From positions 1 through 28,449 of IMG/VR virus record IMGVR_UViG_3300029309_000262: DNA of 28,449 nucleotides. One strand, 5' to 3'. The position numbers were made by a program, and so were the translations under genes. Position 1 is the stretch's first letter; every line of letters begins with the position of its first letter. Shown here piece after piece: positions 22,190-28,449 of this stretch. This stretch comes from a virus. Below the pieces are notes generated by a model. That model worked only from the letters and a program-made list of their open reading frames with translations, was not told where the DNA came from and did not search any database.

Positions 22190-25100
22190 TTACTGAACTG
22201 GTCCACAAATCTCTACATCATATACTTGACCCTCTGCTACAGGATCAGAAAAGCTAGAAGCACGTCCTATTTTAAATACAATATTAGTTTCTGTCTTAGC
22301 AAACTGATTAGAAGTAGTAGTCGAATATTTAGTTGATAACGTATTGTCTGAGTACAGATAAACACCATCTGAAAATATACCAGTATAATAAACTGTTTGT
22401 GGAAAAGTATCTATTTCGTTACAAGCATCTGTTGTACTGGTATCTGTATTTGTTGATATTCTAATTGATTTAACATCAGAAGGCTCAGATGGTGGAGTTA
22501 TTGTAGGAGGATTTACAACAGCGTTACAAGCAACACAATCTGAATATACTGTTAGGTCATCAATGTTTATTGTTGACGTAGCAGATGCTGATGCAGATTC
22601 TTTATAACATACACCATTATATGCTACTGTAGGATATTGAGCTTGAAATTGTGCAGCAGTTAAATTATCTGTATGACCAAATACTATTGTTTGAGATGAA
22701 TCATCACATTGTTCATATGTTCTTTTTCCAGCAAGAGGGGTTGCACTTGGTGCAGTAGATCCACCAATACAAGTTACACAATCGTTAAATGGAGTACCAG
22801 CTAAATCCTCAAACACTAAAGCATCAGGACTATAAGCATTAACATCTCCTACATTATTATGTATGCTATACACTCTATGTCTACAGGTTTGTGTATTAGC
22901 TCCTATTCTAAATACATTTGGTAAAGATGAGTTAGAAACAACATACAATAATGTACCTCCAGTACTACCACACAATCTATAAGCACCGTAGTATTTATTA
23001 GGGTCAATTAAAGCATCAATGTCTGTGGTTACTTCTGTATCTCCAACACATTCTGCACAAGTTCCATAGGGTTGAGATCTATGTAGGTCAGATGTTTGTA
23101 GTGTAAAATTAGGACTTGGGACTGTCGTACTGTCAGAAAATATCTCTATAATTTCATAACATCCAGCTCCTCCTGTTTGACCAAAATCATTAAATCTTAA
23201 TATATTACCTAATTGATATTCAAAGTTATCAAATATTATGTACTCTAATCTTCCAGGATTTGTTTGATCTTCACATCTTCTTACAGCTACCTTTTGTATA
23301 TTAGATGTAGGTTGACTAACAGGTTCACCAGCACAGCCATAATTTATACAAGGTCCTGCTATACCACTTGCTTCTATATATCTAAAATTATTATTTGTCC
23401 CTGATGTACTGTCAGAGTAAGTACCTGCTGATAAAGCACCTGTTCCATCTGCATTAGCAAAAAATTGATTACCTACACAAAAAGCAGTTTTTGCGTCTCT
23501 ATCTCCGTGTATTGTTACTGTAGTTCCTGAAGAACAAGCTGTGTTACTTGCAGATGCAGTTGAAGCAAATCTTAATGTAAAGCTCGGTCTAGCTTCCCAA
23601 GTGATTGATTTAGATGTTGTAGCTGTTAAGTCTGTTACACCAACACCACTTACTTTACAATTATAAAATACATTTCCTGCACTTGTTTGTGTTTCACCGC
23701 CACCTCCGACTTCATTTATAATTAACGTAGATTCAGTTTCTCCACTAATATTAGATTGACTTCCTGAAGTACTACCTTTTGTCCATTGATAAGTTGGGTT
23801 TGTTATATTTTCTGCTACTGCTACTAATTTAACTCTTTGTGATACAAAAGCAAAACCTTGATTATTACCATCAACTGTTGACATACTTATTGTAACTCTA
23901 GCAGATGAAGTAATTGTTGTTGTAGGTTCTACATCACTTCCACAAACAAATATCCTTGATACATATCCTGGCGGATAACTAAGTATATTTGCCCAGTGTT
24001 CTTGTGGTGTCCCATCACTACAAGTTAGTATAAGTTTATACCAATTATCAGTTCCACCAAAAGGAGCAGACAAACTATTGTCGGATGCTCTTTGTGTATA
24101 TAGTCCAGCACCTTCTGTTATAGCACCATTATAATAAACCTCTGTATCTGCGATTAAAGCACAAGCATTTGTACCTTGTGGTCCAGCTACTGTTGCAAAA
24201 GAAGAAGACACTACTGCTGTATTTGGTACGTTGCTTGACTCTTCTATGTTACAAGATGTAATAAGTGTAGGACAAGCTACATAACCACTAATTCTACCAT
24301 CTGCTACTGCTCCAATAATTCCGTTATTACTTGAACCTATTTTGTAATATCTACCATCACTTGCATATGGAGTCTCTAATGACTGATCACTAAATAAAGT
24401 TACACCATTACCTAGTTCAGTTTGACCATCAAGTAAGATAAAGTAAGCAGTTTCAGCTGCTGTATCAGCACAAGCAACGGTGGCAACTGTTCTACCTGTA
24501 GGAGAAACTAGCACTGTGCTTGGTGTTACTTGACCTGCTGCATCATATATTTTTACAGATGTAGAAACAGTAGGACTAATGTCACTTAATGTTATTGTAA
24601 ATGTTTCAAATGGTTGTTCACTTGTTTGGTCTTTTATGGCTTCAAATTCTATTTCTGCTTTATTCTCAAATACCTGGAAAGATCCTGATAAACTACCTCT
24701 TCTTAAATCACCTGCAGAAACACCTGTAATAGCAAAAGGAACTGTAGAGTTGTCAGCTAAGTTTTCTGTAGTAAGTGATATTGTAAATGCACTTCCTTCT
24801 GTTGCTGAAGTTACACTTGGTGTTAATATGTAAGTGTCGCTTAGGGCTAATGTACCTGTCAGTGTTGAAGTTAATGATACATCTGCACCACTAAAGTTAC
24901 CACTAAAACTGGCAGTTGATGCTGCTAAAGCAGGACTTGCTGCGTAACCAGTAGCTACTGATAAAGCAATGTCAAAACTAAAGGCATCTGTATTTACACC
25001 TGTTACAGTATATGTAGTAGTTTCTTCTTTAATTAAAGTATCTACTGATGCGGTCATATTAGTTGCATTTCTTGTTACAGTTCCAGTATAACCAGCAGAA

Positions 25101-25525
25101 GAGAAAGATGGTAATATATCGTTAGTGATTGTTAATGTTGCAGTAAATTGAGCTGATGTAGCAAAGTTTACTTTAAACACAGGTGATGTTACTGTTGTTC
25201 CATCAGGTGCTGTGGCACTTACAGTATATGAAAATGTTTGCTGTGCCGCACCTCCTCCTTGTGCTTCTGTAAATGTAATATCTTGTGTAGCACCAGTTGC
25301 ACTTCCACCAGACCAAGTATATGTCCCACCAGAAGGAACAAAGTTTAATGGTTTTGCTCTTAGAGTTATATTTGAAGAAAAGGTACCTTGTCCTAGACCG
25401 ACTCTTTCTGAACCGTCTGCGTTAACTTGTACAATCTCCATTGATAAGCTTTGTTCTCCTACACCTTCTGCTCCTGTTGCTGTTATGAAGTAAGGACTTC
25501 TTGAGTTTACTTTAACTGTTGACAT
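22190..25525 (-). CDS. Giant modular adhesin/tail-tip fibre with two Cys repeat families
   Basis: A 1111-aa, Ser/Thr-rich, beta-domain protein. It opens TVKVNSRSPYFITATG, typical for flavobacterial phage adhesins. Ig-like units lie at about 40-120 and 540-640, and a Calx-beta-like unit at about 230-325. Family A, four units: Cys352-Cys418, Cys455-Cys528, Cys664-Cys731, Cys1035-Cys1107. Each opens AC, runs through a Y/F-rich segment with an LYSD-like turn (for example GVYLYSDNTLSTKY) and closes with a Cys strand. Family B, three units: C751/789/823/826, C852/881/916/919 and C940/973/997/1000, each ending C-x2-C (ECVGD, DCVTCIGG, DCVACN). It ends VEICGPVQ. Disulphides or metal clips would rigidify a receptor-binding fibre. 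Family resemblance and role are inferred. Confidence 0.7.
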   Translation of the reverse strand: MSTVKVNSRSPYFITATGAEGVGEQSLSMEIVQVNADGSERVGLGQGTFSSNITLRAKPLNFVPSGGTYTWSGGSATGATQDITFTEAQGGGAAQQTFSYTVSATAPDGTTVTSPVFKVNFATSAQFTATLTITNDILPSFSSAGYTGTVTRNATNMTASVDTLIKEETTTYTVTGVNTDAFSFDIALSVATGYAASPALAASTASFSGNFSGADVSLTSTLTGTLALSDTYILTPSVTSATEGSAFTISLTTENLADNSTVPFAITGVSAGDLRRGSLSGSFQVFENKAEIEFEAIKDQTSEQPFETFTITLSDISPTVSTSVKIYDAAGQVTPSTVLVSPTGRTVATVACADTAAETAYFILLDGQTELGNGVTLFSDQSLETPYASDGRYYKIGSSNNGIIGAVADGRISGYVACPTLITSCNIEESSNVPNTAVVSSSFATVAGPQGTNACALIADTEVYYNGAITEGAGLYTQRASDNSLSAPFGGTDNWYKLILTCSDGTPQEHWANILSYPPGYVSRIFVCGSDVEPTTTITSSARVTISMSTVDGNNQGFAFVSQRVKLVAVAENITNPTYQWTKGSTSGSQSNISGETESTLIINEVGGGGETQTSAGNVFYNCKVSGVGVTDLTATTSKSITWEARPSFTLRFASTASASNTACSSGTTVTIHGDRDAKTAFCVGNQFFANADGTGALSAGTYSDSTSGTNNNFRYIEASGIAGPCINYGCAGEPVSQPTSNIQKVAVRRCEDQTNPGRLEYIIFDNFEYQLGNILRFNDFGQTGGAGCYEIIEIFSDSTTVPSPNFTLQTSDLHRSQPYGTCAECVGDTEVTTDIDALIDPNKYYGAYRLCGSTGGTLLYVVSNSSLPNVFRIGANTQTCRHRVYSIHNNVGDVNAYSPDALVFEDLAGTPFNDCVTCIGGSTAPSATPLAGKRTYEQCDDSSQTIVFGHTDNLTAAQFQAQYPTVAYNGVCYKESASASATSTINIDDLTVYSDCVACNAVVNPPTITPPSEPSDVKSIRISTNTDTSTTDACNEIDTFPQTVYYTGIFSDGVYLYSDNTLSTKYSTTTSNQFAKTETNIVFKIGRASSFSDPVAEGQVYDVEICGPVQ

Positions 25526-25988
25526 TATTATTTATTTCTGATTCTAAGTCTTTTAAATAACCTTCTTTTATCTCTTGTGTTATTTCGTCTTTATATTTTT
25601 TATCTATGTAATCTAATATGTTAGCTCCTTTATATGCAAATTGTTTTATAGTACCATTAACCATTATAGCCTGTTGAATCGATTTAATCATTTTAGCTTT
25701 GCTGTTTTGACTATTCATAGGTTGCAGTCCTTTAGCTTCAGCCCATTCTTCTATTTTATTATAAGGTGGTTTTTTGCCAGGTAGAGTTCCTTTGTCAACA
25801 GCATTAAAGTATTCAGCTGCAAAGATGTTTAGTGTGACAGATTTAGCAGAGGCAAATACAGTACCGCTTATACTATTTCTTAATCTCCTAGTTGCATTTA
25901 ATTTATTTGCATCTAGTTGATTTTTTATATCAGTAGTTATCTTGGTCCTTAATCTGTTTAGTGCTTCAGCTGTAAAAGTATAGACCAT
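25512..25988 (-). CDS. Neck / HK97 gp10-like tail-completion protein
   Basis: A 158-aa helical and strand protein. The block EYFNAVDKGTLPGKKPPYNK followed by IEEWAEAKGL (about 60-89) is the pattern GxxP..xPP...I..W...KGl of HK97 gp10-like/neck proteins. The N-terminal helix (TAEALNRLRTKITTDIKNQL) and the Ser/Val strand SAKSVTLNIFAAEYFNAV support it. It overlaps the adhesin gene by 14 nt and shares one base with the tail-terminator-like gene. It probably joins head and tail. Confidence 0.75.
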   Translation of the reverse strand: MVYTFTAEALNRLRTKITTDIKNQLDANKLNATRRLRNSISGTVFASAKSVTLNIFAAEYFNAVDKGTLPGKKPPYNKIEEWAEAKGLQPMNSQNSKAKMIKSIQQAIMVNGTIKQFAYKGANILDYIDKKYKDEITQEIKEGYLKDLESEINNNVNS

Positions 25989-26449
25989 TAGCAGAGAGAT
26001 AATTCATTTGTTGGAACTTGTATATCTACAGTCATACCCCATCCTGCTAATTGATTCTCATATTTATCTAACATAGGTTCTGCAGTTACACTTGTAATTA
26101 CTTGGAAGTTATCAGAGAAAGCATCTCCTCTTCTTAAGTTTTGTTGTAAGTCATTTACTACTTGTAGCTGTGTATTTAGTACATCTTGTAAATTATCATT
26201 ACCAAACATCATATCTTCTGTTTGTTTCTCTTTTGTATAATCTACTATGTCTAAACATAACACTTGTAAAGTAGCTGTCATAATTCTGTCTGTAAATGTG
26301 ACATTGCCAAACACAATATGAGCAAGTGGATAGATAGTGGTTTTATTTAGATCTACTTCAAGTATGTCACCGAAGGTGACGGTTTTTGTTGTGCCGTTAG
26401 CTCTTAGTATTGTTTTTAATTTATCTAGTACTGTATAAACTTGTCTCAT
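25988..26449 (-). CDS. Tail terminator-like protein
   Basis: A 153-aa alpha/beta protein. Blocks are TVTFGDILEVDLNKTTIYPL (about 23-42) AHIVFGNV, then VLCLDIVDYTK (about 63-73), NDNLQDVLNTQLQVVNDLQQ (about 84-103) and YENQLAGWGMTVDIQVP (about 130-146). The pattern LCLDIVD, then NDN.QDVLNT, then ENQLAGW is one I associate with tail-terminator genes of Bacteroidetes phages. Its ATG overlaps the stop of the frameshifted T extension (ATGA), supporting translation of that extension. Caps the tail tube by inference. Confidence 0.7.
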   Translation of the reverse strand: MRQVYTVLDKLKTILRANGTTKTVTFGDILEVDLNKTTIYPLAHIVFGNVTFTDRIMTATLQVLCLDIVDYTKEKQTEDMMFGNDNLQDVLNTQLQVVNDLQQNLRRGDAFSDNFQVITSVTAEPMLDKYENQLAGWGMTVDIQVPTNELSLC

Positions 26450-26700
26450 CTTGTATTTTGTTTTATCATTTTTCTCTCTAGTTCGTTTTTCTCTTTTTCA
26501 AACTCTAACCAAGTTAAGCATTGAAATAAGGAAAGTTTTGTAACGTCTTTAAATTTTGTTGGGTCGCCTTGAGCAAGTCCGTAAATTGATTGATACCAAC
26601 CCCATTTTGCTCCAAAATTTGCTGAAGCTCCGAGTCCTCCTTCAACTGACTCCCCAAATAATCCATCATATGTTTCGACAACTCGCTGCCTAAACGGTAA
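26446..26700 (-). CDS. T extension of the G/GT tail assembly chaperone (-1 frame)
   Basis: The -1 frame relative to the G gene is open from 26700 to a TGA at 26448-26446. It codes 84 residues including VETYDGLFGESVEGGLGASA, then NFGAKWGWYQSIYGLAQGDP, TKFKDVTKLSLFQCLTWLEF and EKEKNELERKMIKQNTR. The phrases KWGWYQSIYGLA, D..KF..VT and LTWLEFEKEK are strongly protein-like and match the second domain of tail-chaperone GT proteins in flavobacterial phages, as I recall. There is no good start codon of its own; fusion to G by -1 slippage gives a 261-aa product (177 + 84). The stop overlaps the next ATG (ATGA), which closes the apparent gap between genes. Confidence 0.75.
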   Translation of the reverse strand, partial: LPFRQRVVETYDGLFGESVEGGLGASANFGAKWGWYQSIYGLAQGDPTKFKDVTKLSLFQCLTWLEFEKEKNELERKMIKQNTR

Positions 26701-27230
26701 AAAAAAACCGTTGCTCCTAGTGCTACGTTTACAGGAGCATCTAACATCACGTCTGAATATTTATCTGATCCTTCATAGTCTTCAATTAAGTATAACTCTT
26801 TTTTCTCAAATACAACTGGTCTGTATAATACAGCTAATGCTTTGTGCATCTCTTGCCAGTCAGATATGTATTTATCTAAATCAATAAACTCACCTAAAGA
26901 TATATCATCAAGCTTAGGTATAAAACCAAACTTTACTGTTACACCTTTTGGATCTGTCATCTCAAAGGTTCTTTGTAGTGGTGTGTTTTCTTTAAACAGT
27001 TCTGCAATGTGTGCTATAATCCCACTAAATTCAGTTAGAGGTAAATCGTATGCTTGTTTTAATGTTATACCGCAAAAGCACTCTAATAGTTTTACATTTG
27101 CAAAGTCTATTTCTTCTTTTGTAGGTTCTTTGCCTTCTTCATACTTTACAGTCTTTATATACTTTTGATACTGTCTAAGAGATATTCCAGATAACTCTTT
27201 TGGGATGCTTAGGGTGAATGTTTTACTCAT
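26514..27230 (-). CDS. Tail assembly chaperone, G form
   Basis: A 238-aa protein in the unshifted frame. The body (1-177) has FTLSIPKELSGISLRQYQKY, then FANVKLLECFCGITLKQAYD (about 43-62), KLDDISLGEFIDLDKYISDW (about 105-124) and MHKALAVLYRPVVFEKKELY (about 127-146), then VNVALGATVFF. The pattern LGEFIDLD..I.DW..MHKA.AVLYRP is a known phage family in Bacteroidetes. Unlike lambda G, the unshifted product keeps another 61 codons after the slip site (LGSELSKHMMDYLGSQL onward, ending QNFPYFNA). It would coat the tape measure during tail assembly. It is the first gene of the late operon; no consensus promoter is visible just upstream. Confidence 0.75.
   Translation of the reverse strand: MSKTFTLSIPKELSGISLRQYQKYIKTVKYEEGKEPTKEEIDFANVKLLECFCGITLKQAYDLPLTEFSGIIAHIAELFKENTPLQRTFEMTDPKGVTVKFGFIPKLDDISLGEFIDLDKYISDWQEMHKALAVLYRPVVFEKKELYLIEDYEGSDKYSDVMLDAPVNVALGATVFFYRLGSELSKHMMDYLGSQLKEDSELQQILEQNGVGINQFTDLLKATQQNLKTLQNFPYFNA
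26699..26707 (-). promoter_or_regulatory. Slippery U-run for programmed -1 frameshift
   Basis: Nine consecutive T on the minus strand, read GTT-TTT-TTT-TAC in the zero frame. This contains the heptamer U-UUU-UUU (X-XXY-YYZ). Slipping back one base leads to TTA-CCG-TTT and the open T frame. The site is codons 175-178 of G. Confidence 0.75.
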
Positions 27231-27416
27231 ATCTATATAACTATCAATTATGTTATTGTAATATAATACTAATGTACAACAAAAATTAAAAACACAGTTT
27301 AATAGATATATGGTTATTTATTAAGACAGAATTTTATATCTTAGAACTATATTTATAAAGATTCACCAGAATTGTATTAAATCGATAAATAATCATTTTT
27401 CATATTTGTTTAGTTT

Positions 27417-27451
27417 AAGCCCACGTAAACATCCTTACTGGGCTTTTTTTT
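27417..27451 (+). terminator. Plus-strand intrinsic terminator
   Basis: AAGCCCA (27417-27423) pairs with TGGGCTT (27439-27445). Inside, GTAA pairs with TTAC around ACATCC, with one bulged C, and eight T follow (27444-27451). The direction is opposite to all firm genes. No plus-strand gene is visible to its left, so it might end a small RNA or block antisense transcription. Confidence 0.7.
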
Positions 27452-27487
27452 GATATGTGTTTGAATTTATGAAAGTGGATAACTCAA

Positions 27488-27547
27488 GACGTAGATAATG
27501 CATTTTACGTCAACTAATAAAAAATTACCTACTTTTTACGTTTACTA
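27488..27547. repeat. Operator-like repeat cluster
   Basis: Two direct copies of TTTTACGT-NN-ACTA begin at 27503 and 27534, 31 bp apart (about three helical turns). The first copy also forms an inverted repeat GACGTA...TACGTC (27488-27511). The geometry suggests protein binding on one face of the DNA. No binding protein can be named. Confidence 0.4.
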
Positions 27548-27561
27548 TCTAAGTTTAGTTA

Positions 27562-27593
27562 TTGAGTTTATTGTAAAGTATATTTTACATTTG
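27562..27593 (+). promoter_or_regulatory. Possible plus-strand promoter overlapped by a palindrome
   Basis: TTG (27562-27564), a 21-nt spacer and TACATTTG (27586-27593) match the Bacteroidetes consensus. The inverted repeat TGTAAA-gtatat-TTTACA (27572-27589) covers the spacer end and part of the -7 element, as an operator would. The only plus-strand ORF behind it is the 31-codon frame at 27735. Confidence 0.4.
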
Positions 27594-27676
27594 ATAAGTA
27601 GTAGAAAAAAGAAGAGATTTTTATATACAAAAAAAAACTACCTATGATTATTAGATAGTTATAAAATAATTGGAAT

Positions 27677-27703
27677 AAAAAAAACAGCCCATTTCTGAGC
27701 TGT
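27677..27703 (-). terminator. Terminator with GAAA tetraloop after the 102-aa gene
   Basis: On the minus strand ACAGCTCA and TGGGCTGT pair (8 bp, one G-U) around GAAA and are followed by eight T. It ends the first transcription unit, about 68 nt after the stop of the 102-aa gene. Confidence 0.85.
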
Positions 27704-27734
27704 TCATAAACATAATTAACCTAAGTATTAACCT

Positions 27735-27830
27735 ATGAAAAAAGGTTTCTTAAATCGTTTAAAAAGGTGGTTATTTAACAAATTCTTTAACTTCTTTTTG
27801 TTTGCAGTTTTCTATTTTATTTTTTCTTAG
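27735..27830 (+). CDS. Possible plus-strand membrane peptide (31 aa)
   Basis: The frame reads MKKGFLNRLKRWLFNKFFNF then FLFAVFYFIFS. A basic amphipathic start and a strongly hydrophobic aromatic end form a plausible membrane peptide. Its second half is antisense to the last 60 nt of the 102-aa gene, so the codons may be forced by that gene. A promoter-like element lies about 140 nt upstream. Weakly supported. Confidence 0.25.
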   Translation: MKKGFLNRLKRWLFNKFFNFFLFAVFYFIFS

Positions 27831-28079
27831 TATAATGTTATTTTCTTTGCAGTATATTCTAAGATTTTGATTTGAATTTGTACTAATCTTATTTAATTGG
27901 TTTAATGCTGATTTGGTTTCGTGAATGTAATAATCCCCATAACCATATTGAAAAGGCAGACAATAATTTTCCTGATCTTTCATACCATAATTTAAAATGA
28001 TTTGAGCAGAAAAATAAGAATTACCATAAGTTTTATCAAACCATTCTTTTGCTGTTACATCAATTGTTTTTATTTTCAT
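27771..28079 (-). CDS. Conserved small phage protein with KEWFDK..GNSYF motif
   Basis: A 102-aa protein. The N-terminal two thirds read KIKTIDVTAKEWFDKTYGNS, YFSAQIILNYGM, then LPFQYGYGDYYIHETKSAL. The sequence AKEWFDK..GNSYF...I..N.G followed by LPF.YGYGD.Y recurs, from memory, in proteins of diverse phages and plasmids, always of unknown function. The C-terminal 30 residues are a lysine-rich tail. It is expressed from the consensus promoter near 28364 and ended by the GAAA terminator, so it belongs to a separate, probably early unit. Confidence 0.65.
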   Translation of the reverse strand: MKIKTIDVTAKEWFDKTYGNSYFSAQIILNYGMKDQENYCLPFQYGYGDYYIHETKSALNQLNKISTNSNQNLRIYCKENNIILRKNKIENCKQKEVKEFVK

Positions 28080-28098
28080 AATGTTATTTGTTTTTAGT

Positions 28099-28248
28099 TT
28101 ATAATGTTATAAAGTGAAAAAAGAAATATAAAAAGCCAAATATTAATATAAATGGTGTGATATATTTTTCTGTTATTTGTATAATTTTTTTCATAGTTAT
28201 TATTTTAATTATAGATCTTTTGATTTGTCTTTGAGTAGGTGCGATCAT
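28099..28248 (-). CDS. Small single-TM protein (49 aa; or 31 aa from an internal start)
   Basis: From the ATG at 28248 the frame reads MIAPTQRQIKRSIIKIITMK, KIIQITEKYITPFILIFGFL, YFFFHFITL. An in-frame ATG at 28194 gives a 31-aa form starting MKKIIQITEKYITPF. Residues about 31-49 are a membrane segment. It lies 19 nt upstream of the 102-aa gene in the same unit. Such one-TM peptides at the start of phage early units often act on the host membrane, but nothing shows that here. Confidence 0.5.
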   Translation of the reverse strand: MIAPTQRQIKRSIIKIITMKKIIQITEKYITPFILIFGFLYFFFHFITL

Positions 28249-28284
28249 TTTACACCATTTTATTATTTTTAGAATAATTTTCTG

Positions 28285-28353
28285 TTATACTTCGTTAGAT
28301 TTTGCTTTGACCTTTACTCGCTTAATCATACTTAATAAAGTATTTACTTTCAT
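28285..28353 (-). CDS. Very small basic ORF at the start of the unit (22 aa)
   Basis: ATG at 28353, 10 nt after the promoter's -7 element, codes MKVNTLLSMIKRVKVKAKSN then EV and stops. It would sit at the very 5' end of the transcript (leader about 4 nt). It could be a leader peptide or a chance ORF. No family recognised. Confidence 0.3.
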   Translation of the reverse strand: MKVNTLLSMIKRVKVKAKSNEV

Positions 28354-28363
28354 ATTAACATTA

Positions 28364-28393
28364 CAAATATAATAATAATTTTTAAATAATCAA
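28364..28393 (-). promoter_or_regulatory. Consensus Bacteroidetes promoter for the right-hand unit
   Basis: On the minus strand TTG (28393-28391), exactly 19 nt, then TATATTTG (28371-28364), a full match to TTG-N19-TAnnTTTG. Transcription should start near 28357 and read the small ORFs and the 102-aa gene to the terminator at 27684. Confidence 0.65.
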
Positions 28394-28449
28394 CAATATT
28401 TGTTTATTATTTTAATTTATTTCTTATTATTGTTTTGTGAAATATATCC

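Larger units (their letters stand above)
27231..27770. other. Gene-free control region (540 nt)
   Basis: No credible minus-strand gene lies between the G start at 27230 and the stop of the 102-aa gene at 27771. It contains a plus-strand terminator (27417-27451), a 6-bp-arm inverted repeat (27488-27511), two direct copies of TTTTACGT-NN-ACTA (27503 and 27534), a promoter-like element and palindrome (27562-27593), and a minus-strand terminator (27677-27703). The promoter of the late operon should be here, but no TTG-N19-TAnnTTTG match on the minus strand was found; a phage-specific or activator-dependent promoter is possible. Confidence 0.6.

Noticed and set aside
24579-25493. Plus-strand open frames of 84 and 93 codons
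   Set aside because: They are antisense to the adhesin gene with biased Val/Ser/Pro composition; no family resemblance and no start context.
1-28449. CRISPR array, tRNA, insertion sequence, integrase, reverse transcriptase or diversity-generating repeat
   Set aside because: No regularly spaced repeats, cloverleaf sequence, transposase or recombinase motif, or reverse transcriptase motif was seen when reading both strands by eye.

Overview
The window is one contiguous piece of a tailed bacteriophage (siphovirus-like: a tape measure of moderate length, no contractile sheath seen) or an intact prophage of a Flavobacteriia host, probably marine. The reasons are very AT-rich DNA, A/T-rich leaders without clear Shine-Dalgarno sites, promoter matches of the Bacteroidetes type (TTG, about 19 nt, TAnnTTTG), a signal peptide ending in SYGQ, and many small proteins of kinds recurrent in flavobacterial phages. 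Family calls rest on motif recognition from the translations; no database search was possible. Apart from one doubtful 31-codon ORF, every gene lies on the minus strand, so transcription runs from high to low coordinates.

Region by region, in transcription order. (1) 28449-27684: a consensus-like promoter, one or two very small ORFs and a conserved 102-aa phage protein, closed by a GAAA-loop terminator. (2) 27683-27231: a gene-free control region with palindromes, direct repeats, a plus-strand terminator and a possible plus-strand promoter. (3) 27230-15994: tail morphogenesis. It holds a G/GT-type tail chaperone pair made by a predicted -1 frameshift, a tail terminator, a neck protein, a 1111-aa cysteine-rich adhesin, two tail-tip proteins (one ending in a cupredoxin-like copper-site domain) and the tape measure. 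(4) 15959-9010: head genes. These are a multi-module XkdF-type protease, a small Cys protein, scaffold, a head protein, major capsid protein, a tail-tube-like protein, portal with a C-terminal extension and a connector. Terminators after the capsid and tube genes probably step expression down. (5) 9032-6573: tail fibres. (6) 6561-4098: lysis and envelope cluster with a TM/coiled-coil protein, a secreted thioredoxin-fold protein without CxxC, tiny membrane or amphipathic peptides, an intact M15 peptidase, a 3TM-type holin and a second M15 protein that has lost two zinc ligands. (7) 4021-1: recombination and replication behind its own promoter: ERF annealing protein, an SSB-like protein, a RepA-like ATPase, RusA resolvase, a sigma-like factor, a PD-(D/E)XK nuclease-like protein and a dNTP diphosphohydrolase-like protein. 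A partial gene runs off the left edge.

Together these genes make and package a virion, lyse a Gram-negative host and recombine or replicate the phage DNA. Terminase, integrase and DNA polymerase are not in the window. The most notable observations are the U-run frameshift with about 61 dual-coded codons, the copper-site domain on a tail protein, the active/inactive M15 pair, and promoters whose -7 elements lie inside palindromes.
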